From Paraconiothyrium sp. Pb-2020 (Eukaryota > Ascomycota > Dothideomycetes > Pleosporales > Didymosphaeriaceae), in contig JAJUBI010000001.1 of the NCBI GenBank assembly GCA_022419385.1, positions 4,774,001-4,838,000 of the forward strand: a stretch of DNA of 64,000 bases. The letters run 5' to 3'. The position numbers were made by a program, and so were the translations under genes. Below, in pieces: positions 22,896-34,646 of this stretch (the stretch's first letter is position 1; every line of letters starts with the position of its first letter). Under the pieces are notes generated by a model. The model did not search any database. It was not told where the DNA came from and was given only the letters and a program-made list of their open reading frames with translations.

Positions 22896-24488
22896 CTACT
22901 GTCCTCCGGGTTCCCGTTTCGGTGACGAAGCGAACCCCCGATCCAGCTGGTGATGTGGCCCGGCTTGCCGCGTTTCAGCTTGATATGACACAGATGATGT
23001 GGATTGCGAATGTTGTCCATTCCCGCCACCTTCGCTTCGTAACGGAGTTGCGTTGTATGACGACTCTCGTTGCTGGTGCTCCTCAGGCCCGCGCAATGGC
23101 GGCTGAAATCGATATTCCGTTGGTTCATTGTGCTGTGCACCTGCTTCTGCATGCGCATGTGTCGAGACAGTCCCGCGACGGCTTAAAGCACCGCCGCGCC
23201 CTTCTGCCCCCCGTGTAGATGCATCAGAACGAGCTCTGGTGTGCCCTCGTCGTCCTGGAGTTGATGTGGAGGATGTTGATACATGCGAGAACGACGGCGA
23301 TGTGTAGGATTGAGGCGCCGTTGTTGGAGGTGGTGGAGCGGTATGTCCGCCTTGCGCTTTACGCTTCTTGGGGGAGCTGGTGTAATCTGGGTCAGACGCA
23401 TGAGAGGTGGCACGTTGACGGGAAAGGGAGCTGGGCGAGGCTTTGTATTTACCTGAAGGAGTTGCGGGCGGGTTTCCACTCGACGGCTTTTCTTGTTGCG
23501 AATTGGGCGGGACCCAGTGGTGGAAGTAGATCGATGGTGAGGACTGCTGCTCTTGCTGAGTTGTCTGGTTTTGCTGGAGCTGCTGTACGTTGGAAGGTGC
23601 TGCTGGTGGCTGTTGAATATGAAGCTCATTCGTAGTCAGCCTGGGTAGCTGCGATTGTGGAGGAGGACGGGGAGCGGAAGTGGGTGCACCGACATGAGGT
23701 GGTTGTGCAGCTCTCGCTCGAGGAGACATGCTTCCTGCAGCGTACGGGGATTGGGAGAACGCCGCATGCTGCGGTTGTGACGGTAGAGGCTGACCCGGTA
23801 GAACTGCGGTTGGTGGCAATACAGTCTGTGGAGTCTGCGGCTGTCCTCCATAAGCTCCAGATGGTGTCTGACCGATCAACCTCGTATCCCGACGAAGGTC
23901 TGGGGACAGTTGAGATTGCGCTTGCGCCTGTGCCTGCCGCTGCGCAGCTTGGAGGTCGAGCTGGTGTTCTCGAAGCAAGTCGGCACTGATGCTCGCAAGA
24001 CTTCCTCCTCCCATACCTGCGAAAATCATAGGAATTAGGTGTGGTGGCACACCGCCCTGAAGCGACTCCCGAAGCATTGACTGCTCGATTTGACGTTGCT
24101 GAACCCTGAGGTCCTCTTGTCGCGTTTTCTCCTCCTCTTGTCTCCTCTTCTCCTCTTCCGCCTTTGCGGCTAGCCAGTTCTTCATACCATCCTCGGCACC
24201 TTGCCATTGACTCGGAGCTGGTGGAAGAGCACCCATTGGCTGGGAAATAGAGGAACCTCGTCCAGGATCTGGCAATGTCATCGCCGAGGGCGGAGGGAGT
24301 CCTCGATGAGGTGTTCCCATGATGGAAGCGCTGGCCGGATGTGAGGACAAGAGCCCGCCGTTGAGTTTGGGTGAGTATCGAGGTTTGGGAGAGTATCGAG
24401 CGGCCGCAGACGAGAGGGCAGTCGGAGAATAATCATGAGTCTTGAAGTCAAATTCGGACTTTGGTGGTTTAGCTAAGGTGAGCAACAT
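22896..24488 (-). CDS. Gln/Pro-rich protein of unknown function
   Basis: A single exon of 530 residues from ATG 24488 (MLLTLAKPPKSEFDF). The frame is open further upstream but only to a non-ATG codon. Residues about 100-155 form a charged helix (NWLAAKAEEEKRRQEEEK, then QRQIEQSMLRESLQGGVPPH). The rest is low-complexity Pro/Gln/Ser with a short motif SIYFHHWVPPN and a basic PKKRKA-type nuclear signal (SSPKKRKAQGG). The make-up resembles fungal nuclear or transcription-associated scaffold proteins, but no named domain is recognised. Probably nuclear, by inference. Confidence 0.7.
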   Translation of the reverse strand: MLLTLAKPPKSEFDFKTHDYSPTALSSAAARYSPKPRYSPKLNGGLLSSHPASASIMGTPHRGLPPPSAMTLPDPGRGSSISQPMGALPPAPSQWQGAEDGMKNWLAAKAEEEKRRQEEEKTRQEDLRVQQRQIEQSMLRESLQGGVPPHLIPMIFAGMGGGSLASISADLLREHQLDLQAAQRQAQAQAQSQLSPDLRRDTRLIGQTPSGAYGGQPQTPQTVLPPTAVLPGQPLPSQPQHAAFSQSPYAAGSMSPRARAAQPPHVGAPTSAPRPPPQSQLPRLTTNELHIQQPPAAPSNVQQLQQNQTTQQEQQSSPSIYFHHWVPPNSQQEKPSSGNPPATPSGKYKASPSSLSRQRATSHASDPDYTSSPKKRKAQGGHTAPPPPTTAPQSYTSPSFSHVSTSSTSTPGRRGHTRARSDASTRGAEGRGGALSRRGTVSTHAHAEAGAQHNEPTEYRFQPPLRGPEEHQQRESSYNATPLRSEGGGNGQHSQSTSSVSYQAETRQAGPHHQLDRGFASSPKREPGGQ

Positions 24489-27400
24489 GGAGGGTGACAG
24501 TGCTGGCGTAGAGGACGAATGCGTGGGGTGTCGACATTGACATGCCTGGCTGGGAAACTCCAAGATTCAAATCTCCTGAAACGGACGGAAGAGTATACGT
24601 ACTTATTCAAATGGGATCAATCAGAAGCAGCGTCCAGCTTCTGCCCATAGCACGACAGCCGTTGCCTTGTGGGCTGGGCCTGATGCTTGCTGGTACAAAC
24701 GACCCGCTTTGATTCGCGGGTAAAAGCGAAGCTAAAGAATGCAAGTGGATGGTCCAAAGAAAGAGCTCGACTGGACCGAAGATCTCAACCAATAATGGCT
24801 TGCGACCACGCGGACAGACTTGAGCGATCACGCCTATGTACTGCTAAGATACAGTAGAGAGAGATTCTGAAGAAGGAAGGAGTGAGCACGACGGAGAAGG
24901 TTGTAACGAGTGTACGAGAAGGGAAGAGTGTCCGGTAACGGTTGACCAACCGGCGAAGATGACTTACAAGAGCCAACGATTTTACGGTACGAGTAGCGGC
25001 CGGCCGCGCGACCAGGACAAGCTGGTGCGTGGCGGCGTTCAGCGGGCGGCAAGTGGGAATGGGTAGCAAGGATATGCATGAGCGACAAGTTGCCGTCAGC
25101 AAGTGAGGGAAGGGTCCGCAGTGGGCAAGCGTAGTCTGCAGTCTGACGTGCAAAGAAGGCTCCCGCTGCATGTTCTGGTAATGTATGCCAGCTCGGACCT
25201 GTGGCGTTTGCATCGGCCACACGACTACTTTTTGACGTGCGTCTAGCCAAGCGGAGAAGCATTTCACGAGGTTTGATGAGTCTGGTGCTAGACCGGCGTG
25301 GGTACGGACGGCTCCCACTTGAATTTGCGTGTTGGCTGCCGCGTCGCATCATGTCTCTGTAGGATTGGTCCTACAAAGAGCGCAAACGGACTGAGGAGCT
25401 GATGCTGGCCTTTGTCACTCTTGGTGCAAGCACCTATCAGAGCAAGTCGAGCCGCAGTGTAGTCGGCATTCTAGGACGACTTTCATGAGCTCGGCTGTGT
25501 TGCAGCGACATGAATGCACAGTCTCCTCGGTCGACCCTGCTGTGACCATGGGGTACGAATCTGCTGAACAAGCATTGAACACGGTCATTTCTGCCATGTG
25601 CTGCTGTAGAGGTCTGCTGCATCTGGACTCGGCATGCCGCTGCCGACCAGCCTACTTCGGGTATCGTGGCTGGTGGAGGCGAGGCTTGTGGAATTAAAGA
25701 CGGCCGGGTCGACATGGGCTCACCGCGCGGCCCAGGACCGCCAGGCAGGGTCGAACGTTCGGCAGGAAGCGAATCTCTGGTGAAGATTAACGCCCCGCTG
25801 CACGGACTCAGGCGACGCTCTTTTGAGCACATGGACGTTGCTCGAGGCTGCGTGGAGGGAAATGAAGGGTTATGCGCCTGTCAGACCTTGAATGTGTGAT
25901 GGCCTAAAGGAGCCGCGCGAAATGAAGTTTGCATTTCGGTGGAGCCGCGGTGTATCAAAGCGAAACTGTCGACGAAGGACACGCTGTGCTTAGTGTCTCC
26001 ATAGACGCGCTGCTGCAGACCCGGCCAGCACCGACCAGTGCACCACCCGAACAGGCAAAACACTTTCCGTCGCTCAACCGCTAACCGCTGACCAACTGAT
26101 GTTCCAGCTGCAGAAGCACCATCGTGGCACACAAACACCTTGTCAACCTGTCAGCCTTGGACTTGACCTTCGGGTGGATCGACGCACCGCCGTGGGCGGC
26201 AGGCAAATCGATAAGAGCAACGATCAACGAACTGGCACCCATGGCCCGGCGGAGCGTTACATAGGGCGCCGCCTGGAGATGCGCCGGGTGCTGATCACTG
26301 CGCGCTGCTCCTCGTGCCATGGCCCGCGCAGACAGCGATTGACTTTGTTGCGCGCCTCTTTGGCGAGCTCCATCTCTGCCGGTGCGGTGACGGTGGGACC
26401 CGCTGCTCAGACCGCCAGTGAGGGGCTACTGGCGAGGGCTGGGTTGCGCAATCACCGAGAGCCTGGCACCGGTCTGAACGATCGACTCAGCGTTAAATTT
26501 CCGTGTCCGCGCTGGCGCCTTGCCAGATTCTGTGGCGACGGGGATCTACCTGAAACGCGGTGGCGCCCTAGATCAGTCCAGAGGATCTTTTGGGCGAGAT
26601 TCAGGTCGCTGGGGATTAGGCGCGCACCAATCGATTGCCCACAATCGACGCCTGGGGCGTTTGCTAGCCTCCGCCCAGACCGCATCTGTGACTGCTTGGC
26701 AGTTGCAGTGTACTCTGTACAGAATTACCTTGTTCGCTAGGGCCTGCAAACGACCGATACAGCAGTCGTTAAGCAGCGCTCGTGTCCCAACCATGCTTCG
26801 ACCCTGACGCTGAAATGAAAGGGCTATGATGAAATGAGATATGATTTCGACGGACCGGAAGCCTATTTGGACGCGGGGCAGCCGCTTCCAGTTGTTGTGC
26901 TCGACGCTCATGCCTCTCTGGGATGTTAAATTGGCGCAAAATGGTGATGCTTCATCTCACGTATCCACGTATGCCGACGGAAATTGGTTGGAGCGACGCC
27001 GTTACCCCATCTGGTATTGTAGTTGGTTCTCTATCAAGGCTGCGACGTTAGATATGACGTGGATATGGCCTTGAGACTCGTCAGGACACAGAGCAATAAA
27101 CACCGGCATGGAGCGGAGAGAGTGAGAAGCATCCGGATGCCTTGGAACAGTAGACGTATGAGCTCTGACGTGCACCTAAAGCGGTCGCAGGCCAAGTCCT
27201 TGTTTGCTCTTGACGCTCGCAGGAACAGTGAATCTGCCAGAAGCAGCTCCAGTCGTCAACGTAAGCTTCACACTTCAAAAGACCAGAAGAGATTCTCGGT
27301 ACGTACCAACGTCCCGCGTGCTCCTAATGAGGACGGTTAGCAATCACAGGCACCCCGCTTCGGGGGACCACTTTGCACCAAAGTTACGAGGGTGCTTCGG

Positions 27401-28199
27401 GTCCACCTTCACCATGTCAACCTCGCAATCGCTGCCTCGAGCACGGCTCGCGGTGGCGGGCCGAGAAGGGTAGGGCGTACACTTTACCGCGTGCGACCGC
27501 TCGCGTCGAAGCACCCAGTTCTCCATGCAGCAAACGCCTCGTCGATCGACGTCGCCTCACCTGGCGAACAATCATGCCACTGATCAGCGATAGCCGGCTG
27601 TTCTATCCGCTGCTAAGTTCGCCGCCGAAGGGCCCATCGACACCTCCAAGCTAGCAGCCGAGAACTGCGCCGGCCCGCCAAAAGCTGAAGGCTTGCGGAA
27701 GTGGTGTGGTGGTTGTGGAGGCAAATTGGGCGCGCAGCCGCCATAAAGAGGGGCAGCGGCCCCGACGGCAGGAACAGACGACCCCGCCTACAGCTCCCTT
27801 CCCAATCCGGCAGCGCACCTGCCTGCCTAGTGCTGCCGTAGCTCTTCGCCTCCGCCAGACTCTTCGAGACGCGGCCCAAGCAAGAGCAGCCGCCTGTTTC
27901 CCACCTGGACTCGACCTCGACCAAACCGTCTACGTGGAGGGCGCGCGTCATCCGTCAACATTAGACATTACAACTACGAGCTACTTCTGCTGGCTCTCAT
28001 GTCCAGCCTTCGTCATGGCATGTTCCAGTGTAGAGAAATGGTATCTTGCAAACAACCGTGTCCGAGTCCGTAACTACGCCCATGGCAAACCCACACTCGT
28101 GTTCCGCAATGCCCGCGGACAGGTAAACAAACCAGAATCTGCAGCCCTATCAACAGGCGCCTGGTGCCAGTAAGCCAAAATTGGCCAGTCTCCGAGCCG
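24489..28199. other. 3.7-kb gene-poor, GC-variable region
   Basis: Contains the upstream region of the Gln/Pro-rich gene. Open frames at 24785-25352 (minus), 25437-25832 (minus), 26099-26740 (plus), 27023-27340 and 27613-27951 (minus) were read. None shows a domain, a convincing start or good splice sites, and most overlap frames on the other strand. Confidence 0.45.
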
Positions 28200-28475
28200 A
28201 TGGGGAGACGTGGGAACGTCTTGTCGAATGGTGCCGTCGCTTGTTCGACCCTGAGTAAAAGCCTAGAATCGGACGTCCGGTAAGAATTGCCCGCGGCGTG
28301 CATCGATTAAATCCGGATCCGAGACGACGTGAGAGCCACGCTAGATGCACGCGATATCGTCAAGCCACTGATCTCAGCGATCGACACCCAATATCGGGAA
28401 CGCTTTCTCGAAAAAGCATGGCAAAGCGATCGAACCTTCCGCGCTGCCGCGTCGCCAGATGTGGCTGGCGCTTAG
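28200..28475 (+). CDS. candidate small two-exon protein
   Basis: ATG 28200 opens MGRRGNVLSNGAVACSTLSK. Splicing 28279 to 28334 (GTAAGA donor, GTGAG acceptor, 54-bp intron) continues into a helix-like, charged sequence (DARDIVKPLISAIDTQYRER, then FLEKAWQSDRTFRAA) and a stop at 28473-28475, giving 73 residues. The gene would end 38 bp before the convergent TBC gene stop. The same frame is open upstream of the ATG, and an alternative frame gives ETWERLVEWCRRLFDPE, so exon 1 is uncertain. The second exon is the stronger part. No family is recognised. Confidence 0.3.
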
Positions 28476-28513
28476 CAACGACCTTCCTGCAGAGAATCAG
28501 TCGTCGCAGGCCC

Positions 28514-30998
28514 TCACCCTGCATTGGCTCGCTTCTTTCGCATCCTGTATTCCGTCTTCGCCACCTTCATGAGCAGGTCGTCGTCCTTGATAGGCACCCA
28601 AGAAGTCAACACCTTCATGGCGTTTTCAAAATCTGAATCAAGCAAGATCTCCCTCGTTGCATCAATTAGTGCAGCCGACGTTGCATGCAGGATGTCCAGG
28701 TCTCCACTGAAGCTTGAAGCCTTGTTATTCGAGTAGGACGCATCCCCTAAAAGCATAAACACATCCCACACCCGGAGTTGTGCTGAAAAGGGTAACGAGT
28801 AGTTGAAGAGCGTCAAATACCATCGTGTCCCGTAAGCCGTTGAGGTGATGCCCATTTCTTCCTGCTCAACAATCAGCCACATGGAAAATTTCATTTCCGG
28901 TTACGAAAGCTTACCAACTGCTTCGCTACGTCGCCGTTGCGCAACCAGTTCTTCTCAAAATCTTCCAAGGCCTCCATGAGTCCCGCAAATCCAGATTCGT
29001 AGAGTCGCTCCAGGCCTCGAAGAATCCACAGTCGAACCAGCATAACAAAAGCTCGGTCTTCCTCGAAATAACACAGGAGCGTTGCTGCTAGCGCCGCCAT
29101 ACCCTGCACATATCCTGTGTCGGGCAAATATAGAGACATAGCATGAAGAACTCGAAAAAGAAGTCGTTGTCTTGATACAAGTTAGCATGCGTGTGACAGT
29201 AGTCAAGTAGGATGCACTTACCCTCCACGATATCTTCTGCGGAACATAATATGTCGATTGATGGTCCTTGGTACGTCGACGTCAATCTGCATGTCGTCTG
29301 CGGAATTCTCATCCTGCAACTCGTAGAAACTCGTGACCAGTTCTTCATCGGTCGGGCTGTCTTTGTCTGCCTTTGCGCTTGCGGCGAGGAAAGCATACCA
29401 TGCAGTGGCTCTCCAGCGATCGGGCACGCCCTTCCATGTCCGAGATATTACTTTAGGGTCTTTGACATCGAATTCGAACATCATGCCACCACTTTTAGCT
29501 CCAGCTTGGACCACCTTTGCCATTTTCCGCCATTTTTCTTCTCGTTCTATCTCTTTTGCCCTTGCCTTCTCCGCTACTTTGCCTCCTTCTTTCTGCTCGG
29601 CGACCTCCGCAAGTCCGGGAGGCAACTTGAGCATGTCGCTGGCTTCGTCTAACAAGCGGCGGTCCCTGTTATGCGGCAGACGGTTTACAGCCTGACGGAA
29701 CGGTCTTTGGACAGTACTTCGAGCCGTCCGGTTCGAGATGACGGACGCTGCAGGCTGCGAAGACTTTTGCGAGCGTCGCCTCTTGGGTATTCCTGTGTTA
29801 GCAGAACGAGCGGTGCGAGCCTTTGACACACTGCGTCCTAACCCCTTCCTTCTAGGTTCCTCGGATGCCATTTGGAGTGCTGTTGATACACGCTGGATGC
29901 GGGGCTCATCTGGACCGTTTCCAGAACCGCCAGATCTCGTTTTTTCGGAAACGATGAACCCATATCGATCACCTCACCACCCTCCAATTCTGACCAATCT
30001 TCGATGCCACCTGCGCTCTCATTTGGTTCTTTGGCTATGACCACACTTTCTCTCCGTGAACTCATGATGGAGCTGGACTCGGCCCTGCTCCCTTCAGCGG
30101 CTAGTGACGAGCTGTTAACTGGCGTGCCAGTCACGCTGTTGTTGTTGGTGGTGTCCACAAGACTGTTCCGCAAGCTTGCTGCTTCCTCCTCTACATCATC
30201 CCAATTGGCTGCGCTTTCGTTTCCGTGATGATACATAGATCGTACTTTCCGTGACAGCATCATCTCATCGGTAGATAGCACACGGCTGCTTACGACCCTC
30301 CTCCTGGCTGAGACACGTGACGGCGAGCGGGTTCGAGGGGTGAGGTGGGGCGTGACGGGCGAGGAGAGGTCCTGGTGCTGTGGCTCCTGCGGCTTGTCCT
30401 GCTCGGCTTGCTGCGGCGGTGTTTCGGGCTGCGCGGCGGGCAGGCCTTCCGCAACGAGACCCAATTGTTTGTTCATTCTGTTGGGGCGCTTTCCACCGAG
30501 TAACATGCTGCCGCGCTTGGAGAAAGATATCTGCGTGGGGGAAGTGAGGTCGTCGAAGGCGCCGGTCGGGATGACGGTATCTATGCCCTGGAAGTCCGGG
30601 GCGGCTTCCCCCTCGCTGCTCGGTATGCGGTGATATAAACTGGTCGTTGGCACATCAGGCTCATCTTGGACGACGATGGCGGGAAGGCTCGGCGTCTTGC
30701 GCAGGCTGGTGGGTGTCGAGGGTGCGTTGATTGCACCAGGGTCTGTACTGGACGTAGAATTAGAAGACGCCAAGGCGGAGTCGCGCCGTGCATCGTCCTC
30801 GGTCAACAAGGTGCGCTTGATTGCAGCTTTTGGGGCCGGGGACGTCTTAGGTCGCCGCACACTGCTGAGCCATCCACGCTGTTGCTGGAGGGGCGGGGCG
30901 GCTGGCTGTGAAGCCTGTTGCGGCTGGTCCCGGGTCTCGGGCAGGGCTGCCTCTACCATCGCGTCACCGTCGGGGGTGCGCACAGCCTCAGGGCTCAT
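28514..30998 (-). CDS. TBC-domain Rab GTPase-activating protein
   Basis: Four exons, 30998-29978, 29909-29222, 29170-28915 and 28861-28514, give 770 residues in continuous phase. The first 340 residues are disordered Ser/Pro/Gln-rich sequence. Residues about 400-470 are basic and helical (EKARAKEIEREEKWRKMAK). The TBC domain starts with WKGVPDRWRATAWYAFL. Both catalytic fingers are present: the Arg finger IDVDVPRTINRH and the Gln finger DTGYVQGM, the latter on exon 3. Later TBC motifs include TAYGTRWYLTLFNYSLPF and RVWDVFMLLGD. It should accelerate GTP hydrolysis on a Rab in membrane traffic; the target Rab cannot be assigned. Confidence 0.92.
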
Positions 30999-31752
30999 GG
31001 TGGATGTGGAGGGGTCATGTAACTATCATCGAGCGTGCTCGGGAATGGCGTCGCGCTTGGGTCGCGGGGGAAATACAGGCGCGTAACGTACGAGGGGTTG
31101 TCAAGTAAGTGTTCGGCAGCTCAGCTTCGTACGACTCCAGGGCGTGCAATGGCAATCGCAACGCGCGCAATCAACAGTGAGTGTCTATGCGACAGCAACA
31201 GCGTCCGGCGCGAAGAGAAGTAACCCAGGGCACGTCAGGGAAAAGGGGCGCTTGCACATCCATGTCCTATCGTGGGCGCTGCTACCCGTTCCCCATGCGC
31301 CCGCTCATTGGCCGTGAACCCGTTGACCGGACGCCAATGCACGACTTGAGGCTAGATCCCCCGCCGTGTGGCTGTCTATCCGTCCTGGACACGCCTGCCC
31401 TTGCACCACTTGCGTGGCCTTCACATACAGACCACTCATAAGACGAAACGTAATGGCAACAAGAGCACTTGTACGCTGTGTAGAGTTGACGCGACGTTGA
31501 TAGAATGGCGATCGAGATATCCCTTTGACAGGGGGCCAGTGTAGGGGCCCAATAGTCGCCCGTTGGCGCCCCTCTTCCGCTGCCCTTGCATGAGCCCCTA
31601 GTAACCGTATAACAAATCAGGCTGGCAAGATGAAATGTTGACAAGCTGGATACTTGTGTGTTGACCCTGATCCAGCGCGGTCGAGGATACTCAAAGAGCT
31701 AATCCGAGACGATGGCCAAGCGTCATGCACACGCCCATCGCCGTAATAGTTA
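30999..31752. other. intergenic, promoter of the TBC gene
   Basis: Upstream region of the TBC-domain gene and 3' region of the epoxide hydrolase, both minus. A GC-rich leader but no recognisable gene. Confidence 0.5.
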
Positions 31753-33278
31753 TCACGCCTTGTAATGCTGAGGGAAGAACTCCCGCATATCGCTCACCAT
31801 CTCCTTCGGACACTCCATGCACGCGAAATGTCCGCCATGGTCGTATTCTGGGTGGGGTTAGCGCTGACTTTCCACTGCACTCGCCGATGGTCTTACCTTT
31901 GAACCACTGTAGGTTTGTAGTTGTCGTTTCTGCCCCCGCTTTAGGTACTGGGAATGCATCATACGGAAATGTGCTCACGCCCAGGGGCACCCGGATGAGA
32001 TTCTCTTCTTTCGCATTGAATTCAGTGTACACCCCGTGGCGTACATTATTGTAGTAGCACAGCATTGACGTCATGATCGAGGGAGACGCAAAGAAATACA
32101 ACGACAACGTCGTGCAGATATCATGATTGAACTGTTCGCTGTCCAGAGTAGCCGTCTTCAGATTTGGATCCGCCAGCTCCTGATACTTTTCGCCGATGAA
32201 CATCATGATGCCCACATGATTGTCATTGAACGCTACGCCGATCATCTGTGGCCGTGTACGCATTTCAATTGCGTATCCCATGTGGCCTTCCTTGAGCGGC
32301 TCCCCAATCCACCTGAACAACGTCAGTGTGAGTTAAAGCATGGGAAATGAACACCTTGTGCATGTCTCAGCCCAGCGAGAAACAGATCTTTCTTCTCCTA
32401 GAAAGACGCATCCACTTCGTACCCTATGGGTTGCTCACCATTGCGCGCGGTCCATGGCTGCTTGCTCTTTCTTGTTCAGCTTAGTGCCCCTTGGTGGTGC
32501 TCCCGGGCACATGTTGGTGTGGACCGCCTTGCACGCGTCGTATCTGCCGGTTCCGAGTTCACGCACCACCTAGATGGGAGAATACAGATTTAGTTGAGCC
32601 AGATCCGGTCTATCCATGAACTTTACATGCCCAGTGGCCCCAGTCACCTGCTTGTGCCACATAAGCTTTATAGCCAAGTCGCTTCATCAATTGGTCATAT
32701 ATACGCGCGGTATCCTGCAGTGTCCATTCCACCGAAGGAGGTCCTTGAGACCAGCAGAAACCAGGCAAAGAAGGAACAACGAGATGGTAAGACGGCTGGT
32801 CAGCACTCGAAGGCCCGAGCAGAGGATGCATCACATTCTGGAACCTGGTCGTTGTGAGCTGACGTCTTTCCGTGGGGCTAGGCAACAAACTCGAAGAACG
32901 TTCCCGGCCACCCGTGAACCAAGAGCAGCGGTATCGCCTTTTCCTTGCGCACTCTAGCTTTCTCGTGGATGAAATGGATATTGAGATTCTCGATTTCGGT
33001 TGTGAAATGGTCCCATTCAGATATTTGCTTCTGTGCCTCTGACCAGCAGAAGTTATTCAGCCAGTAGTTGGACATCTTATTGACCCATTCAAGCGAAGGT
33101 CCTTAGCCACATGGATCAGATCGAACTCCATCATGCTTGCCAATGTCTACTGACCATACTCGTCACCCGCATCTGGCACAACCGGGATCTGGGGTAGCCG
33201 CGTATCCTTCAGCTTCCGAAACAAGCGATCTACCTCATCCTTGGGAACAGTAGGAACGAACGGTTTGATGTCGGTCAT
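31753..33278 (-). CDS. epoxide hydrolase (EHN + alpha/beta hydrolase)
   Basis: Six exons, 33278-33155, 33101-32887, 32837-32631, 32569-32439, 32312-31897 and 31847-31753, total 1188 nt and encode 395 residues, the usual family length. The N-terminus is an EHN domain (MTDIKPFVPTVPKDEVDRLF, WSEAQKQISEWDHF). The hydrolase core has the oxyanion motif HGWPGTFFEF, the nucleophile Asp in AGDWGHW and the catalytic His in DHGGHFACME. The enzyme opens epoxides to diols, in detoxification or secondary metabolism. Intron 3 appears to be a GC-AG intron (TGG|GCATGT ... CTAG|GTG), because only this restores the expected GHWVVRELG and keeps all six exons in frame; a GT donor 9 bp downstream would insert ACK. 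Confidence 0.9.
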
Positions 33279-33827
33279 TCTATTCGGTAGCGTTTACGGG
33301 GCGATGCTCGGAGGCACAAGGTACATTGATTGCGCAAGGCGTCGGGTAACATACAGCAACATCGACTAGCATAGCGGGACGGTTCATCTATTATCTCAGT
33401 TCGAAGACGAATTCTAGTCGATTGCCCGAGCGTTAGCGAAACATCCGGGGCCGGACCGTGGAGGTTTGGGTCCCCGCTTGAGGCTGTTCATGATGACGCA
33501 ATGCATCAACACCACCTCCGAGTACTTAATGGGGATGTCGTTCCGAGTATGCCGGGCAACGCGTATGAACGCAGGGCGAAGAGGCTTTCATATGAGCCAT
33601 TTTGGCTGCTGTGGCTGCAGTCACGTTTATCAAAGTGTACAAACGGACCGTCACAGCCCGCGACGCCGGCTTAGGCACATCCAGTGCCTCGAACATGACG
33701 TCCCATCCCTTTTGCAGCTCCAATCAGGATCAGAAGTCGTCGATTCAATGCTTACGAAGAAGAAAACCATTTGAAGTAACAGTGATGCCCACAGTGCTGG
33801 TACAGCATGCAGACAACCACGCCCAAA
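33279..33827. other. intergenic, epoxide hydrolase promoter
   Basis: Short overlapping frames on both strands without domain or splice support. Confidence 0.4.
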
Positions 33828-34234
33828 ATGATGACGGTCGTCACGTTCCTGTGCCCTATACCGTTATTTGAAGAAAGGCGCGAAGTCTGGGAGACATCAT
33901 CGGCACATCGTCTTGCTCCGCTTGCAAACCATTTATCTTCGTCAATGCCTAGTATTGATCTTCTTAACCTGTCTCTGCTATAGACGACATCGTAGCTTCT
34001 ACGAGAAACACATTGCATACTGTTACCCATCTCGACACCGCTGGACAAGCGCATTGTACTTGCGTCCCTCGCACCAGACTTTCATGTTGTATCGAACCTC
34101 CAGGGCTAGATGGAGACATCCTACTCCACTTCGACCTGCATTTGATCGCAAACCCGTACTTTCCCGTTGAAGCCCCACAAATCCCAACGATAGCCGGTCC
34201 AACCCTCAACAATCTTTCCTCAATCGCCCTCTAA
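33828..34234 (+). CDS. candidate small gene or remnant
   Basis: An ATG at 33828 opens a 51-codon frame that ends at a TAG within a good 3' splice-like site (CTTAACCTGTCTCTGCTATAG, about 33964-33984). Immediately after, another frame reads as protein to a stop at 34234, with GQAHCTCVPRTRLSC and LLHFDLHLIANPYFPVEAP. A donor in matching phase is weak (GTCTTG near 33912), so the locus may be an intron-containing gene with a missed exon or a frameshifted remnant. No family is recognised. Confidence 0.28.
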
Positions 34235-34646
34235 TTACCTTTCACCCCGCATGATCACGTTCGCGTGAGACCCCCGGCCGCACGGCGAAAAAAAAAACGG
34301 ACTCACCGCGCTGTGGCGTGCGCCGAGAGTTCGCGGGACTTAGCGCGTCTTGGATGCCAAGGTGGCGGAGCGGGAAATCTTGGCTGGTGCCGGTTTCCCG
34401 GACTGGGCTGTCGATTGGGCTGCGTTCAGCGATACGGCGCGTGAATTGGTCGGCCGCAGGGTGTATGCTGCTTTGGTACATGTGACATCAATAGTTGTTC
34501 GTATCCATGGTATTAATATGCACAAGACTATCTAGCATCTATCGTGATATCGAGCTCTAAAGCAAACTTGCACAACGCCAGGAAGCTCGTTCGTAAAAGT
34601 AACCCAAGTTTGCAGGTCTCGGGGATGTATTGTGCGCCTGGAGCTC
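34235..34646. other. intergenic, ENA gene 3' side
   Basis: Contains a run of ten A near 34288-34299 and short frames only. No gene recognised. Confidence 0.45.

Noticed and set aside
24785..25352. Two long minus-strand frames of 172-177 codons
   Set aside because: They overlap each other in different frames upstream of the Gln/Pro-rich gene and show no motif.
26099..26740. 213-codon plus frame
   Set aside because: Arg-rich, no recognisable domain, contradicted by overlapping minus frames; treated as chance.
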